NCBI RefSeq assembly: GCF_900102215.1
Contig: NZ_FNBG01000002.1
Location: 267,953-331,952, forward strand
DNA length: 64,000 nt
Source: Fontibacillus panacisegetis
GTDB lineage: Bacteria > Bacillota > Bacilli > Paenibacillales > Paenibacillaceae
Direction: 5' to 3'
Under the pieces are notes generated by a model. That model worked only from the letters and a program-made list of their open reading frames with translations. It was not told the origin of the DNA and ran no database searches. Position numbers and translations under genes: made by a program. This document shows, one piece after another, positions 16,412-24,197 of this stretch; the stretch's first letter is position 1, and every line of letters starts with the position of its first letter.

Positions 16412-16509
16412 CCTGTCCCCCATTTCCCACACTACAAATTTAACACGTAAAAAGTCTAATAGAGGGTCATGCCTTGGACAAAAAGCGGACATATGTTCGT
16501 ATTTTTCAA
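16412..16509 (-). promoter_or_regulatory. 98-bp promoter block of module 1 (identical copy at 35125)
   Basis: All 98 bases are identical to 35125-35222. On the minus strand it holds a -35 TTGTCC (16476-16481), a 17-bp spacer and a -10 TAGACT (16453-16458). Four bases upstream of the -35 lies CGAACATATGTCCG (16486-16499), close to the LexA consensus CGAAC-N4-GTTCG with one or two mismatches. This looks like the start site of the leftward tail operon, SOS-linked or bound by the Xpf-like activator. Promoter assignment is inference. Confidence 0.75.
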
Positions 16510-16567
16510 TACTACGTTGCCAGGTATATCATTTAGATCAGCGATAACCACTTGAGTATGTATTGCT

Positions 16568-16599
16568 GCAAAATAAAGGAATTTATTCCTTTATTTTGC
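16568..16599. terminator. AT-rich perfect hairpin between the modules
   Basis: GCAAAATAAAGGAA (16568-16581) and TTCCTTTATTTTGC (16586-16599) form a perfect 14-bp stem with a TTTA loop. It lies between the decayed lysis genes of module 2 and the module 1 promoter, where a transcript end is expected. It is low in GC and no long T-run follows, so termination is uncertain. Confidence 0.45.
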
Positions 16600-16699
16600 G
16601 ATAGTGAGGTGGAAATTTTGGTAGCGTAAAGAAGTTTGTGTAAGCTCGTAGAGTTCTTTCAAGGTGAATCAGTGTTCACCAGCGCCTTAATTATGTCTT

Positions 16700-16919
16700 T
16701 CTAATTCAGCTTGTCCGCATCATTTCTTACATCGATAAACAGCTTTTCAGTCAGCACGGTAGGGATTTTGGATCCCAGCGCATGTGCAAATTCGTAGCCT
16801 TTTGTCCGCGGTTGTCCACACCGTATGGTTTCAAGGCAGACTTGGTTTCGGTATGCAGATGTTAAAGGTCGGCTGTAGCGAAGGAAGCCGAGGTGTAGCG
16901 GAAGGATTCGAATCCCCCA
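16700..16919 (-). pseudogene. Decayed copy of the amidase gene
   Basis: The DNA is clearly homologous to 4248-4467 in the intact amidase (shared words include TTACATCGATAAACAG, TCAGTCAGCACGG and GCGGAAGGATTCGAATCCCC). Frame-breaking deletions are present, and both the zinc-site start and the stalk end are missing. At 16919 it joins directly to holin sequence, so the segment encoding the amidase N-terminus and holin C-terminus was deleted. Confidence 0.85.
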
Positions 16920-17133
16920 GTGCATAATCGACCATATGCGATACCGCAACGATCACGAAGATCGTTACACCTGCCGTCTGTTCAGTCTGCTCTCTTTTGC
17001 CGCCGCCCCCATACCAATCACATAGTCATTAATCATAAAAACCAGCAAAATGTTCAGCAAGGAAGACCACCCACTAATAGAAATGATGCGGATGAGCTGG
17101 CGAGGGAACAATTACTCGTAATGCGTTGTCCAT
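16920..17133 (-). pseudogene. Decayed copy of the holin gene
   Basis: Homologous to 4881-5117 in the intact holin (ATCGACCATATGCGATACCG, TCTTTTGCCGCCGCCCCCA, AAAATGTTCAGCAAGGAAGA). Its 3' part is lost and internal deletions break the frame. An ATG at 17133 with GGAGGG upstream and the hairpin at 17160 remain. This shows module 2 once had its own lysis cassette. Confidence 0.85.
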
Positions 17134-17159
17134 AGATTTCCCTCCTATAAATATGAATA

Positions 17160-17181
17160 GCCCTCGGAATGTCCCGAGGGC
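17160..17181. repeat. Hairpin in front of the decayed holin
   Basis: GCCCTCGG / CCGAGGGC with a 6-base loop. It is homologous in place and sequence to the hairpin at 5142-5164 and marks the common layout of the two modules. Confidence 0.6.
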
Positions 17182-17248
17182 GGTACTAAAAATATAGACT
17201 TACTTCATTTTAAAGCTCTATTCTTCAGCAATCATATCTCCGTCACTA

Positions 17249-20200
17249 TCATAAATTAACGTAACGTTCTACATTATATATAATATTTCCCTCCTGATTG
17301 TAATAAGTATCAGTTCTGGTTGTATATCTTGGAGAAGTTCCTCCACTTAACAAAGAACTTTTTAATAAAGTACCACCCTCTCTGAAATACTGTACTGATG
17401 TGAAGATTCCATGTTCATCTTTAAGTGATCTAACAATTCTAGCATAACGGGCTACAAGATCCATTAACATGCTGATCTGTGTCTCAAGTTCTTGCTGTTG
17501 ACCAGCGAACCCACTAATTTCCTGCAATAAAGGTTCTATCTCTTTTTGTAACACATGCTTTGTATTGTAAGGCGTCATTAATTTGTGTAAAGCTTCTCCT
17601 TGTTCAGCCTCCAGGCTAGTGGCTATTGAATCATTAAAAAGATAACTTCTAAATCTAGCTGATGAAGTAGGGGTTAGTTGAATTACATTTCCGGATGCAT
17701 TAGTTATCAACGTTCCCAATACGGCATCTCCTAAAAAATCAACATTGCTGTATGAAATATCCGTAATAACCTGTCCACTATACATTTGACCATCAGTAGT
17801 ATCGCGTATAAATTGGATAACTCCTTTACTTCCATCGGCCTTAAAATAATGTATATCTTGCAAATAACTAAAATCGTTTAACTCGATTTTATGAATATTA
17901 ATTGAGCTATTAGTGGACCCCGAAAAATTGTAAATAAGGAATTTTGAATCTGATGCCATATTATTTCTAATTTCCATATTCTTAACTGTTAGATTAGGCA
18001 GTTTCAACTTCGCTCTAGGAACATTATCACCTGCTACATAATTAAGCTTAATTAACGAAATGTCAGTATCTTCTTTAATAACATTAATATTCTCAAAATG
18101 CAGAGTACCTGAATAGATAAGTCCATACGTATTATTAAGATTAACCAGCGTCCTACCACCCAAATTTGGGTTCATATAATGAATAAAGGTCGTATCCTTC
18201 ACTGAAACTTTGCCTGTTCCATACCCTAAATTGATTCCCCAATCATAAATAACACAGTTTTCAATATTAATATCTCTGAAATAATTATGGACATCAATTC
18301 GATTCAATGTGCTATTTTTTATACTCCATTCCTTAACAGAATTTGATCCAGTAGCTCCCCAGTACCCCTGAAGATTACAGTTAGCCATCCCAACCTTAAA
18401 GCTCTCCATAATCCGAATCGCATATCCGGATGAATTTTTTCCATCTGTTGTTGTTTTACCTGCAATATTATTTCCTGAGATATTATTAACCTGAACATTA
18501 TAACTATCTTTCACCGTTATGACAGAGCCTTTAAAAGAGACATTTGTTAAGCTGTTCATTTTAGGATCGAGAACAAAATCCGTAATCAATGTATTATGTC
18601 GTCTGTTCCTTAAAAATCCCATCGTAATATTCGGAGTCGTTTCAATACTTAGCCGACAGCCTTTAAATGTCAGCTTTCGGCTATTATATTTTGTATACTT
18701 AAAATAATTCAGATTAGTATCCGCACCATCATATCCACTAATTAAAGGACCAAAGCACATCCCCATCATTGTATGGAACATCAGTTCACCACGAAACTCA
18801 TCTGTAACCAAGGTGTCATCATATCTGATACACCACTTGTTTCCATCTTTTATATGAATTACTGAATTTGTAGGCAAGCTATTATCCTCCATAGGAAAAT
18901 AACTTGTATCTTTCCGCAAATCCGATTTGTTAATTAGAGATTCATAGGAATACACATTTATATCATCATTTAAAATATCATACCATCCAATACAATTATC
19001 ATTAGTAATCCGAATTGTAGATCCACTTAAGTCAACATCACTCTGAACCTCTAAAAAGATTGAATTGGTTTTAAAAATCGTGCCAAATGAATTTTTAAGC
19101 GTTACCTTATTTGAGTTACAATAAGAATGCGCTTTAAGCATATATGGATAATCATCCGATACACCGTCTAATTTAGCGCCAAGCATCCGATAATTAATAC
19201 AGGATTCTTCCCTGATGTTTGCATATAACCCATCACCAAGGCTGATAGACCAAGGTTCTTCAGTATCTGAGACTACATAATGCGCCTCTCCCCTATCATT
19301 TACTTCGTAAAAACCTAATGTTTTTACAAACATGCCTGAAAATACCTGATTACTGGTCAAACTATTAAGCGAAGGAAAAACGAAATCAATCGGTGGTAAT
19401 TGATAACTCGGCACTTTACCTTTGCTATCTAATGCAGCATATCCACTAGGAACACCTTTATTATGCGAGTCCTCTTTCAATTTAAATTCGTTAAAGTCTG
19501 CTGCAGACAAAATCCCGTCTTCTTGTGCCGAAGCATTCGGGATCGTATTAAACTTCGTGTCTATCTCTTGCTTCGTATACTTGTCGTTCCACAGAGTTTT
19601 TAGTTCATCTCTTATTGACAGGTCCGGTGCCGATGCCTCTCCTTGAATTAAAACATCCTGACTACTAGATATAACCTGAACAACTCTACCATCTTGCCCT
19701 TTTTGTGATAATACCTTCCAATTACTATAACTAGTGTCAGGAGCTTGGTTAATTGATTCGTTTATGCACATATAACTTGAACCATTATAGATGACTATAT
19801 TATTAGGATAATAAGTCTTCGTATCACTGTACTCTCCTTGATGGGACGTGCGGGACATTACCTCTGAGACCTGCTGACTGGCATCTGTCGCCAAGGATAG
19901 AGCGCCATTTGCTGAAGCAAGAGCTGTTCTAACATCATCAATAGCAGCTTGAGCATGAGTAACGGATTCTTCTGCTGCCTGAGCAGATTCATTTGCCCGA
20001 TCTCTGGCTAAATTTGTCTCCGTTGTTGCTGTATGGGCAGATGTAGCCGATTCATTCGCTAAACGACTTGAATTGTTGGCCTGTTCAATAGCTGATTCTG
20101 CTTCCTCTAATACTTCAGCCACGATTTGAGCCTGTTCTTTAGCATAATTACCTTGTGACTGGGCAAACTCACCCTGTTGTTCAGCATATTGTGCTTGAAT

Positions 20201-20899
20201 CTTGGCAAAATCACCATGTGACTGGGCGTAATCTGCCGCATCATTTGCTCTCTGTTTAGCAGTATCTGCTGCAGCTATCGACTGATTAGTAGCCTGAATC
20301 ACCTCGTCAGTTCGCGATATTGCTTGCAAACCTTGCTCTTTAGCATAGTCCCCTTGATTTTGAGCCCAGTTTCCTTGTTCGGTAACTGCTTGATGTGTAG
20401 TTTCAATGAGCTCAAGCTTAAGGTTAACATCATCAACCATACCAGAAACGGTATGCTCAACCTCTTCAATTTCATCCTTCAATTCAGCCAAAAACTTTAG
20501 ATTGTCTATAGCATCACGTCCACTATCATAGAGATCTTTTAGCGTCTCTACAACTTCACCATCCTGCTCCTGAGTCCAAATGCGAGCCACGCTGATATAA
20601 TGATTTCCTCTTCCCTTATATATAAGAGTTAATTCTTCACCTTCCGCATCGGAATGAAAATAAACAATACCTTCTATATAATCAACCCGATATTGATTCC
20701 GTTCCAATTCATCTAACGATGTACTTGGAACCTCTACGTAATTATCAATTTGTACCTTATTTAAGAAGACCGGGATTTCATTAAGCTGAATCGTATTGTT
20801 GATCACTTTTTTGGATTCCGTAATGTCAATGTAAGGATCATCAATTATACCTGATCTATATTTGGAAATTGTGCTTTTTTGATATTCAAAGGATGACAT
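17249..20899 (-). CDS. Module 2 large tail fibre with beta-helix domain
   Basis: About 1216 residues from the ATG at 20899 (GAGGAGG six bases upstream). Residues ~1-120 resemble a fibre base (STISKYRSGIIDDPYIDITE). Residues ~140-340 are a long alanine/glutamine-rich coiled coil with repeats such as GDYAKEQG, GDFAKIQAQYAEQQ and GNYAKEQAQ. A carbohydrate-binding-like stretch (GEYSDTKTYYPNNIVIYNGS) follows. From ~560 to ~1080 a right-handed beta-helix of the pectate-lyase superfamily starts near NYRMLGAKLDGVSDDYPYML. This is a tailspike/fibre that could bind or cut surface glycans. A second reading at the very end suggests a late frameshift (see findings). Confidence 0.82.
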   Translation of the reverse strand: MSSFEYQKSTISKYRSGIIDDPYIDITESKKVINNTIQLNEIPVFLNKVQIDNYVEVPSTSLDELERNQYRVDYIEGIVYFHSDAEGEELTLIYKGRGNHYISVARIWTQEQDGEVVETLKDLYDSGRDAIDNLKFLAELKDEIEEVEHTVSGMVDDVNLKLELIETTHQAVTEQGNWAQNQGDYAKEQGLQAISRTDEVIQATNQSIAAADTAKQRANDAADYAQSHGDFAKIQAQYAEQQGEFAQSQGNYAKEQAQIVAEVLEEAESAIEQANNSSRLANESATSAHTATTETNLARDRANESAQAAEESVTHAQAAIDDVRTALASANGALSLATDASQQVSEVMSRTSHQGEYSDTKTYYPNNIVIYNGSSYMCINESINQAPDTSYSNWKVLSQKGQDGRVVQVISSSQDVLIQGEASAPDLSIRDELKTLWNDKYTKQEIDTKFNTIPNASAQEDGILSAADFNEFKLKEDSHNKGVPSGYAALDSKGKVPSYQLPPIDFVFPSLNSLTSNQVFSGMFVKTLGFYEVNDRGEAHYVVSDTEEPWSISLGDGLYANIREESCINYRMLGAKLDGVSDDYPYMLKAHSYCNSNKVTLKNSFGTIFKTNSIFLEVQSDVDLSGSTIRITNDNCIGWYDILNDDINVYSYESLINKSDLRKDTSYFPMEDNSLPTNSVIHIKDGNKWCIRYDDTLVTDEFRGELMFHTMMGMCFGPLISGYDGADTNLNYFKYTKYNSRKLTFKGCRLSIETTPNITMGFLRNRRHNTLITDFVLDPKMNSLTNVSFKGSVITVKDSYNVQVNNISGNNIAGKTTTDGKNSSGYAIRIMESFKVGMANCNLQGYWGATGSNSVKEWSIKNSTLNRIDVHNYFRDINIENCVIYDWGINLGYGTGKVSVKDTTFIHYMNPNLGGRTLVNLNNTYGLIYSGTLHFENINVIKEDTDISLIKLNYVAGDNVPRAKLKLPNLTVKNMEIRNNMASDSKFLIYNFSGSTNSSINIHKIELNDFSYLQDIHYFKADGSKGVIQFIRDTTDGQMYSGQVITDISYSNVDFLGDAVLGTLITNASGNVIQLTPTSSARFRSYLFNDSIATSLEAEQGEALHKLMTPYNTKHVLQKEIEPLLQEISGFAGQQQELETQISMLMDLVARYARIVRSLKDEHGIFTSVQYFREGGTLLKSSLLSGGTSPRYTTRTDTYYNQEGNIIYNVERYVNL

Positions 20900-20939
20900 A
20901 CATTTCCTCCTCACCACTATCATTTTATTTTCCAAAGCA

Positions 20940-20966
20940 AAAACACTCCCTAAGCATAGAGAGTGC
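20940..20966 (-). terminator. Hairpin terminator after the Fn3 gene
   Basis: On the minus strand GCACTCTC...GGGAGTG is followed by TTTTTG. It lies between the Fn3 protein and the large fibre and could partly end the transcript, making fibre expression lower. Confidence 0.55.
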
Positions 20967-20977
20967 CTGCTTCAAAG

Positions 20978-22114
20978 CTAAAGTATTGAATTTAATGACT
21001 CCTTCAATCTGTTAATGTCACTGGCATAAATAAAGTCACCTGCAACTCTATTATTAGGCACAGAGGTTGGCGGCGACATACCTTTAATCGCGTTTACCAG
21101 TTCATTATAGTAAGCAGCTTTAAACTCCATTCCCTTGCTCACCGTAGTAAAAGTTGAATTTAACAGCCCTTTATATGACCTGAATTCATTAATCCTTCCG
21201 CATAATCTGCTCCATTCATTAGCAGTAATATTAAAAGCATACCCGGAATACTTGCCATTGTCCCATTCGAAATTAGCCGGTCTATTTTTTTTGGTAGTTA
21301 CGCTGTAGGAGGACATACTGGACTGCGCACCATCTCCATCGTATGCTTTTACACCTAATGAATAGCTCGTATTTGGCAGCAAGTTGTTAAAGGTATATCT
21401 TCCGTTACCTTCAGAAGTTGGGGAAACACTACTCCCATTTAAATAAAACCAATAACCAGATACATATTCATCATCCGATGAGGCCACATACATCGTCACA
21501 GAATTTACTCCGATTTGTGTGGGGTACCAGGAACTAATTGTCGGTGCTGAATTTGGTATGGTTGTATCCCTGTAAGTCTCCATACCACTAGTATTATAAT
21601 AAATATCAAAAGCCTTTACACCAAAGGAATATGCCGTTCCTGGGTTTAGTCCTGAGTAAACATAGCTCCCGCTTGAACCATACATATTGCCAACAGAAGT
21701 ACCGTTTAGATAAAAGTAAAAGCCGCTTACACCTGAATTATCGCTTGCTGAAACATACATTTCCGCCGATCTTTTCTTAATTGAAATAGGCCTCCATGTA
21801 TTTATAGATGGAGGTGTACGATCCGGTTCGCTCGGTGTTCGAATCGTAATAGAATCTGATCCCAGAGTATTCATGCTGGAATTATAAAAATGTACAGTCA
21901 ATGAATAGGATGTATTTCCTTGCAAACCAGTATAGGTATAATATTTAGTAGCAGAAGAAACCGGACTCGAAAAAGATTCAAGAGAACCAGCCCCCACACC
22001 ATTTCTAAAAAAACGATAGTAAGCAGCCAATCCTCCACCGCTTGTAAAGCTTGCTGATACAGGAATTCTGTTATACTCTACTGCCCCTGATACCTGAATA
22101 GATACTATGGCCAA
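20978..22114 (-). CDS. Module 2 fibronectin-type-III tail protein
   Basis: About 378 residues from a TTG with GGAGGGG upstream. Three Fn3-like repeats are visible (each ends in a pattern like LNPGTAYSFGVKAFD or LLPNTSYSLGVKAYDGDG), and repeats two and three share SGFYFYLNGTSV / SGYWFYLNGSSV. The C-terminal ~110 residues are a different domain with helices (NEWSRLCGRINEFRSYKG, YASDINRLKESLNSIL). Fn3 repeats on tail tips often bind cell-surface carbohydrate. It lies between Tal and the large fibre, so a tail-tip decoration or fibre is likely. Confidence 0.7.
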   Translation of the reverse strand: MAIVSIQVSGAVEYNRIPVSASFTSGGGLAAYYRFFRNGVGAGSLESFSSPVSSATKYYTYTGLQGNTSYSLTVHFYNSSMNTLGSDSITIRTPSEPDRTPPSINTWRPISIKKRSAEMYVSASDNSGVSGFYFYLNGTSVGNMYGSSGSYVYSGLNPGTAYSFGVKAFDIYYNTSGMETYRDTTIPNSAPTISSWYPTQIGVNSVTMYVASSDDEYVSGYWFYLNGSSVSPTSEGNGRYTFNNLLPNTSYSLGVKAYDGDGAQSSMSSYSVTTKKNRPANFEWDNGKYSGYAFNITANEWSRLCGRINEFRSYKGLLNSTFTTVSKGMEFKAAYYNELVNAIKGMSPPTSVPNNRVAGDFIYASDINRLKESLNSIL

Positions 22115-22214
22115 TACGTCCCCTCCAATCAAATGATTTATGGTAAATCGTAGGAAAAATCACTATAATAAACTCTATATAGAAAAGACACCCTTTATAG
22201 AAAGAAGTGACCTT

Positions 22215-22835
22215 ATGAAAAAAATAGGCTATTTATTTATTGGTTTGATTCTAGGACTAGCCCTATCTGTAGCGAGTCCCGTGTTTGCACAAACTGTAAA
22301 GTCCATTACCGCCAAGATTAATAGTTCAGTCAGTGTTGTTGTGAACGGAGAAAAAGTCAAGCTTAATGCTCAACCTATCAATTATAATAATCTGAATTAT
22401 TTACCTGTTGGAGAGATCAGTCGGGCACTGGGTATGAATGTTAGTTACGACAAGGCTAGTGATTCCATTAATATTGTTGATTCAGGTAGTGAAAATATTG
22501 ATAGCAACCCTAACAAACAAACAACAACTGACGAATCTATTAAAAATGAACAGTCTCAAACTCAACAAAGTGAGATTTATTATTTAATTTCTGAAGTTGA
22601 AAACGAAATTAGTACTTACTTTGTTAGGTTTGAAAATAGTAAGGTAGTTATTAGGGTTGGTGGAAGCAGTGGAGAAGAACTAACAATAAATCGGATGAAA
22701 AGTGTACATGATAAAGAAGGTAATTCTTACTTCCCAGAGTCATTTTACCTACAATACCTTACCAAAGAGCAACTAAATAAATTCCAAAAATACACATATG
22801 ACTCTAATACAAGTATAACAACACCTGTAAACTAA
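22215..22835 (+). CDS. Secreted stalk-domain protein, copy 1
   Basis: About 206 residues on the plus strand, against the tail operon. An N-terminal signal peptide (KKIGYLFIGLILGLALSVAS, cleaved after VFA-Q) is followed by a copper-amine-oxidase-N stalk domain (VNGEKVKLNAQPINYNNLNY...LGMNVSYD, residues ~40-85). A Ser/Gln/Thr linker and a divergent ~90-residue C-terminal domain (SEIYYLISEVENEISTYFVR) complete it. A TATAAT at 22164-22169 may serve as its own -10. DNA from ~22248 to ~22510 is nearly identical to copy 2, then the two diverge. It converges on a Tal-tip fragment. An outer-surface protective role is possible. Confidence 0.75.
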   Translation: MKKIGYLFIGLILGLALSVASPVFAQTVKSITAKINSSVSVVVNGEKVKLNAQPINYNNLNYLPVGEISRALGMNVSYDKASDSINIVDSGSENIDSNPNKQTTTDESIKNEQSQTQQSEIYYLISEVENEISTYFVRFENSKVVIRVGGSSGEELTINRMKSVHDKEGNSYFPESFYLQYLTKEQLNKFQKYTYDSNTSITTPVN

Positions 22836-22851
22836 ATACAGGTGTTGTTAT
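22815..22851. terminator. Bidirectional terminator between stalk copy 1 and Tal fragment
   Basis: A perfect 14-bp stem (22815-22828 with 22838-22851) has the stalk-gene stop in its loop and the stop of the convergent Tal fragment in the right arm. The copy at 24151-24197 has different arm sequence that still pairs perfectly, so the hairpin appears to be conserved for its structure. Confidence 0.7.
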
Positions 22852-23422
22852 TTAAACTTCGCAGAGCCTGCATTAGCTAAAACCCACGGTTGGGTTGCTA
22901 TTTCTTCATATCCTATACCAGAATTGATTCCCACAGAACTAGAAACTATTTCTATCCCAGAAAATCCAGATATAACCAAACCATTGGTTTTAAACGTAAT
23001 GCTCCCTCTCCCAGGAAATACGATAGTTTGTGGAGCACTACTTTGAGCATCCATAAAAATTATATTATTCCCAACCTTTAAATCAGTCGTCACATCAATA
23101 GTTGTGTTAGAGGTTATGCTGCCGCAATTTTCGTCTGCTGAATGTAACTGGGTAATACAGGAATATAAGGTTGATTTGATATCTGACCCCAGCTTATCGT
23201 CGCATTAGGCCCCATTCTCACATTTCCGCAGCTAATCTCCACCGATTCATTTACCCCGGCTACGATATCTCTTTTAACGGCATTCCAGGTATTATCAATA
23301 ACCGAAGCAACTTCGTTCGCTGTCGTTGTGGCGTCATCCCATTTTGTTCTGCTCATATCGACTACATTGGATGAATGCACTGATTTATATAGATTCTGTA
23401 AAAAGCGATCCTCGTCAGTCAA
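22848..23422 (-). pseudogene. Orphan fragment of the Tal tail-tip gene
   Basis: Two reading pieces match the full Tal protein. 23114-23422 encodes TDEDRFLQNLYKSVHSSNVV up to ESVEIS, then jumps straight to GNVRMGPNATISWGQ...PVLPSYIQ. About 240 residues present in the intact gene are missing at the join. 22848-23093 encodes the last ~81 residues (TTDLKVGNNIIFMDAQSSAP ... QPWVLANAGSAKFK). No start region or ribosome site is obvious. The last ~35 residues differ clearly from those of the intact gene. Confidence 0.85.
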
Positions 23423-23557
23423 ACAAAATCATCTACGATGAATATATCGGAATATGAGAGCATAAAAAAATGGAAAATAAACGTATTATTGTGTAAGATA
23501 TACTTGCAGGTAAAAATACCTAAATAAAACAATTGAAAGTGAGTGAATCTAATAAAT

Positions 23558-24175
23558 ATGAAGAAACTAGGCTATGTGTCTTTTGGTCTGATTCTAGGAC
23601 TAGCCCTATCTGTAGCGAGTCCCGTGTTTGCACAAACTGTAAAGTCCATTACCGCCAAGATTAATAGTTCAGTCAATGTTGTTGTGAATGGAGAAAAAGT
23701 CAAACTTAATGCTCAACCTATCAATTATAATAATCTGAATTATTTACCTGTTGGAGAGATAGGTCGGGCACTAGGTATGAATGTTAGTTATGACAAGGCT
23801 AGTGATTCCATTAATATTGTTGATTCAGGTAGTGAAAATGTTGATAGCAACCCTAACAAACAAACAACAACTGGCGAAGCTGTTAAAAATGAACAGTCTC
23901 AAACTCAACAAAGTGAGATTTATTATCTGAGTACTGAAGTTGAAAAAGTGTTTAAAATACAATATGTCAGATTTGAAAATAATAAAATTGTTATTAGGGT
24001 TGGTGAAAGTGAAAAAGAACTTATAATAAATCAAAAGCCAAGTAACACTGATAACGATGGGAATTTCTATCGTCCAGAATCGTTTTATTTACAATATCTT
24101 ACTAAAGAGCAATTAAGCCAATTCCAAAGATACATATTTGATCTCAGTGGAAGTAAAGCAACACCTGTAAATTAA
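23558..24175 (+). CDS. Secreted stalk-domain protein, copy 2
   Basis: About 205 residues, paralogue of copy 1, with the same signal peptide and stalk domain (GLALSVASPVFAQTVKSITA, then LPVGEIGRALGMNVSYDKAS). The N-terminal half is almost identical at DNA level (23591-23853). The C-terminal half has changed (SEIYYLSTEVEKVFKIQYVR, with a different loop before YLQYLTKEQLSQFQ). The ATG at 23558 is the likely start. It converges tail-to-tail on the intact Tal gene with 22 bp between stops. Its orientation and secretion signal set it apart from the structural genes around it. Confidence 0.75.
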   Translation: MKKLGYVSFGLILGLALSVASPVFAQTVKSITAKINSSVNVVVNGEKVKLNAQPINYNNLNYLPVGEIGRALGMNVSYDKASDSINIVDSGSENVDSNPNKQTTTGEAVKNEQSQTQQSEIYYLSTEVEKVFKIQYVRFENNKIVIRVGESEKELIINQKPSNTDNDGNFYRPESFYLQYLTKEQLSQFQRYIFDLSGSKATPVN

Positions 24176-24197
24176 AAAAACAGGTGTTGCTTTACTT
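24151..24197. terminator. Bidirectional terminator between stalk copy 2 and tal
   Basis: A perfect 18-bp stem (24151-24168 with 24180-24197), A-rich loop at 24169-24179. It ends both the plus-strand stalk gene and the minus-strand tal reading; the left arm also encodes the stalk C-terminus. Confidence 0.75.

Noticed and set aside
16701..16949. 82-codon minus-strand frame
   Set aside because: It is a chance frame across the decayed amidase/holin copy and matches the wrong frame of the intact gene, so it was called pseudogene instead.
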